A stretch of DNA of 64,000 nt from Dendrobium chrysotoxum (Eukaryota; Streptophyta; Magnoliopsida; Asparagales; Orchidaceae): the NCBI GenBank assembly GCA_019925795.1, contig CM034311.1, positions 15,568,926 through 15,632,925 on the forward strand. Reading direction: 5' to 3'. The translations under genes and the position numbers were made by a program. Every line of letters begins with the position of its first letter. The first letter of the stretch is position 1. Below the pieces are notes generated by a model, which worked only from the letters and a program-made list of their open reading frames with translations, was not told the origin of the DNA and searched no databases. Positions 63,511-64,000 of the stretch are shown here, piece after piece.

Positions 63511-64000
63511 TCAAATGTCAGCCTTAGGAACCCAAACAGGTTTGGGTTCCTTCTTATGAAAAGAAGAATGCGATGCATGCATGCTGTGCTGTGCAACAGG
63601 CAGTTTGGGTCTCCACACCCAATGTGTACTACGGTGAACAGTACAAGTGTGTGATATGTGTCCTAACATGCCACATGAAAAACATCTAACACCAGGAAAA
63701 GGATTAACTAAACGTCGTGAGTGATAGTGCCTCTTCCTAGTAGTGTATGAAACATGCTTTGATGAACTTGCAACAGAATTTTTAAAAGGTGGCGGTGCAT
63801 AAAATTGTTCAAAAGTAGGCGGTGTTTTGTTATTTTCAAAAGCACTGATTTTCACTTTCAAAAACTCAATGTGTTTGTTTAAACTTCCAATTTCAAATGT
63901 TTTTGCACTTTCAATACTTTCTAACTCAGATGCCAAATCATTCACTTTCTTAAAAGCAAGTTCTAATTCAACATGCGATATTTTTAACAAGTTATGCTCA
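63511..64000 (-). pseudogene. SIRE gag, C-terminal part
   Basis: At least 159 codons, continuing past the window. A Leu/Lys/Glu-rich coiled-coil-like segment (63990-63800) is followed by a basic linker and a CCHC knuckle (CFSCGMLGHISHTC, near 63680-63640). Its frame does not match that of the protease start at 63499, so a frameshift lies near 63505. Confidence 0.85.

Larger units (their letters stand above)
57273..64000 (-). mobile_element. SIRE-type Copia element, minus strand, cut by window end
   Basis: 3' LTR 57273-58917, polypurine tract, long non-coding 3' internal region (58932-60448), pol (60449-63499) and part of gag (63511 to beyond 63990). The 5' LTR is outside. Inserted into the plus-strand LTR of its own family. 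Pol carries three in-frame stops and the gag-pol border a frame change, so it is inactive as it stands. Confidence 0.88.

Overview
The window is nuclear DNA of a flowering plant, most likely a eudicot. It is AT-rich, has GT-AG introns, and is dominated by plant retrotransposon families: Copia/SIRE, Ty3 chromoviruses, RTE-type LINEs, plus CACTA and hAT-like DNA elements. I recognise one host gene, nuclear CHLG (chlorophyll synthase, chloroplast-targeted, UbiA prenyltransferase family). It lies on the minus strand from the ATG near 50339 down to exon 12 at 9823. Its last C-terminal exon(s) are not visible and presumably lie left of position 1. The twelve visible exons sum to only about 1 kb, so more than 40 kb of the gene is intron, nearly all transposon.

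Layout: 1-5247 is a SIRE-type Copia element keeping LTRs and gag but no pol (TR-GAG type). It sits beside an older minus-strand Copia remnant (5248-9000) that carries a solo Ty3-like LTR (6519-8243). CHLG exons 12-7 are compact (9823-10781), and intron 6 holds an inverted-repeat element (11138-12015). Intron 5 (12981-30546, 17.6 kb) is a nest: a Ty3 gag scrap, then an RTE LINE, then a SIRE solo LTR inserted in the LINE, then an almost unaged Tekay-like Ty3 element (16528-24224) and a second RTE LINE inside that LTR. The same intron also holds an 8-bp-TSD hAT-like element and two nested Ty3-like LTRs. Intron 4 (30633-47218, 16.6 kb) holds a deleted CACTA element carrying a LINE fragment, a long decayed RTE LINE, an internally deleted chromovirus (38447-44217), a Copia pol scrap and a small hAT-like element. 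Intron 3 holds the right end of a second CACTA element. Exons 3-1 lie at 49874-50339. To the right is repeat-rich intergenic DNA, then a Ty3 RT scrap interrupted by a plus-strand SIRE LTR, which is itself interrupted by a minus-strand SIRE element running off the window (57273-64000).

The most unusual signal is in the SIRE-family LTRs. Each carries an array of a 15-bp palindrome, ATCGTCCNGGACGAT, almost always in pairs separated by exactly 6 bp (21 bp centre to centre, two DNA turns). The arrangement is kept across four LTRs of clearly different age and sequence. A second notable signal is a 104-nt putative spliceosomal intron exactly between gag and protease-pol of the young Tekay-like element. 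All functional statements are inference from sequence and family knowledge; no search or alignment program was run.
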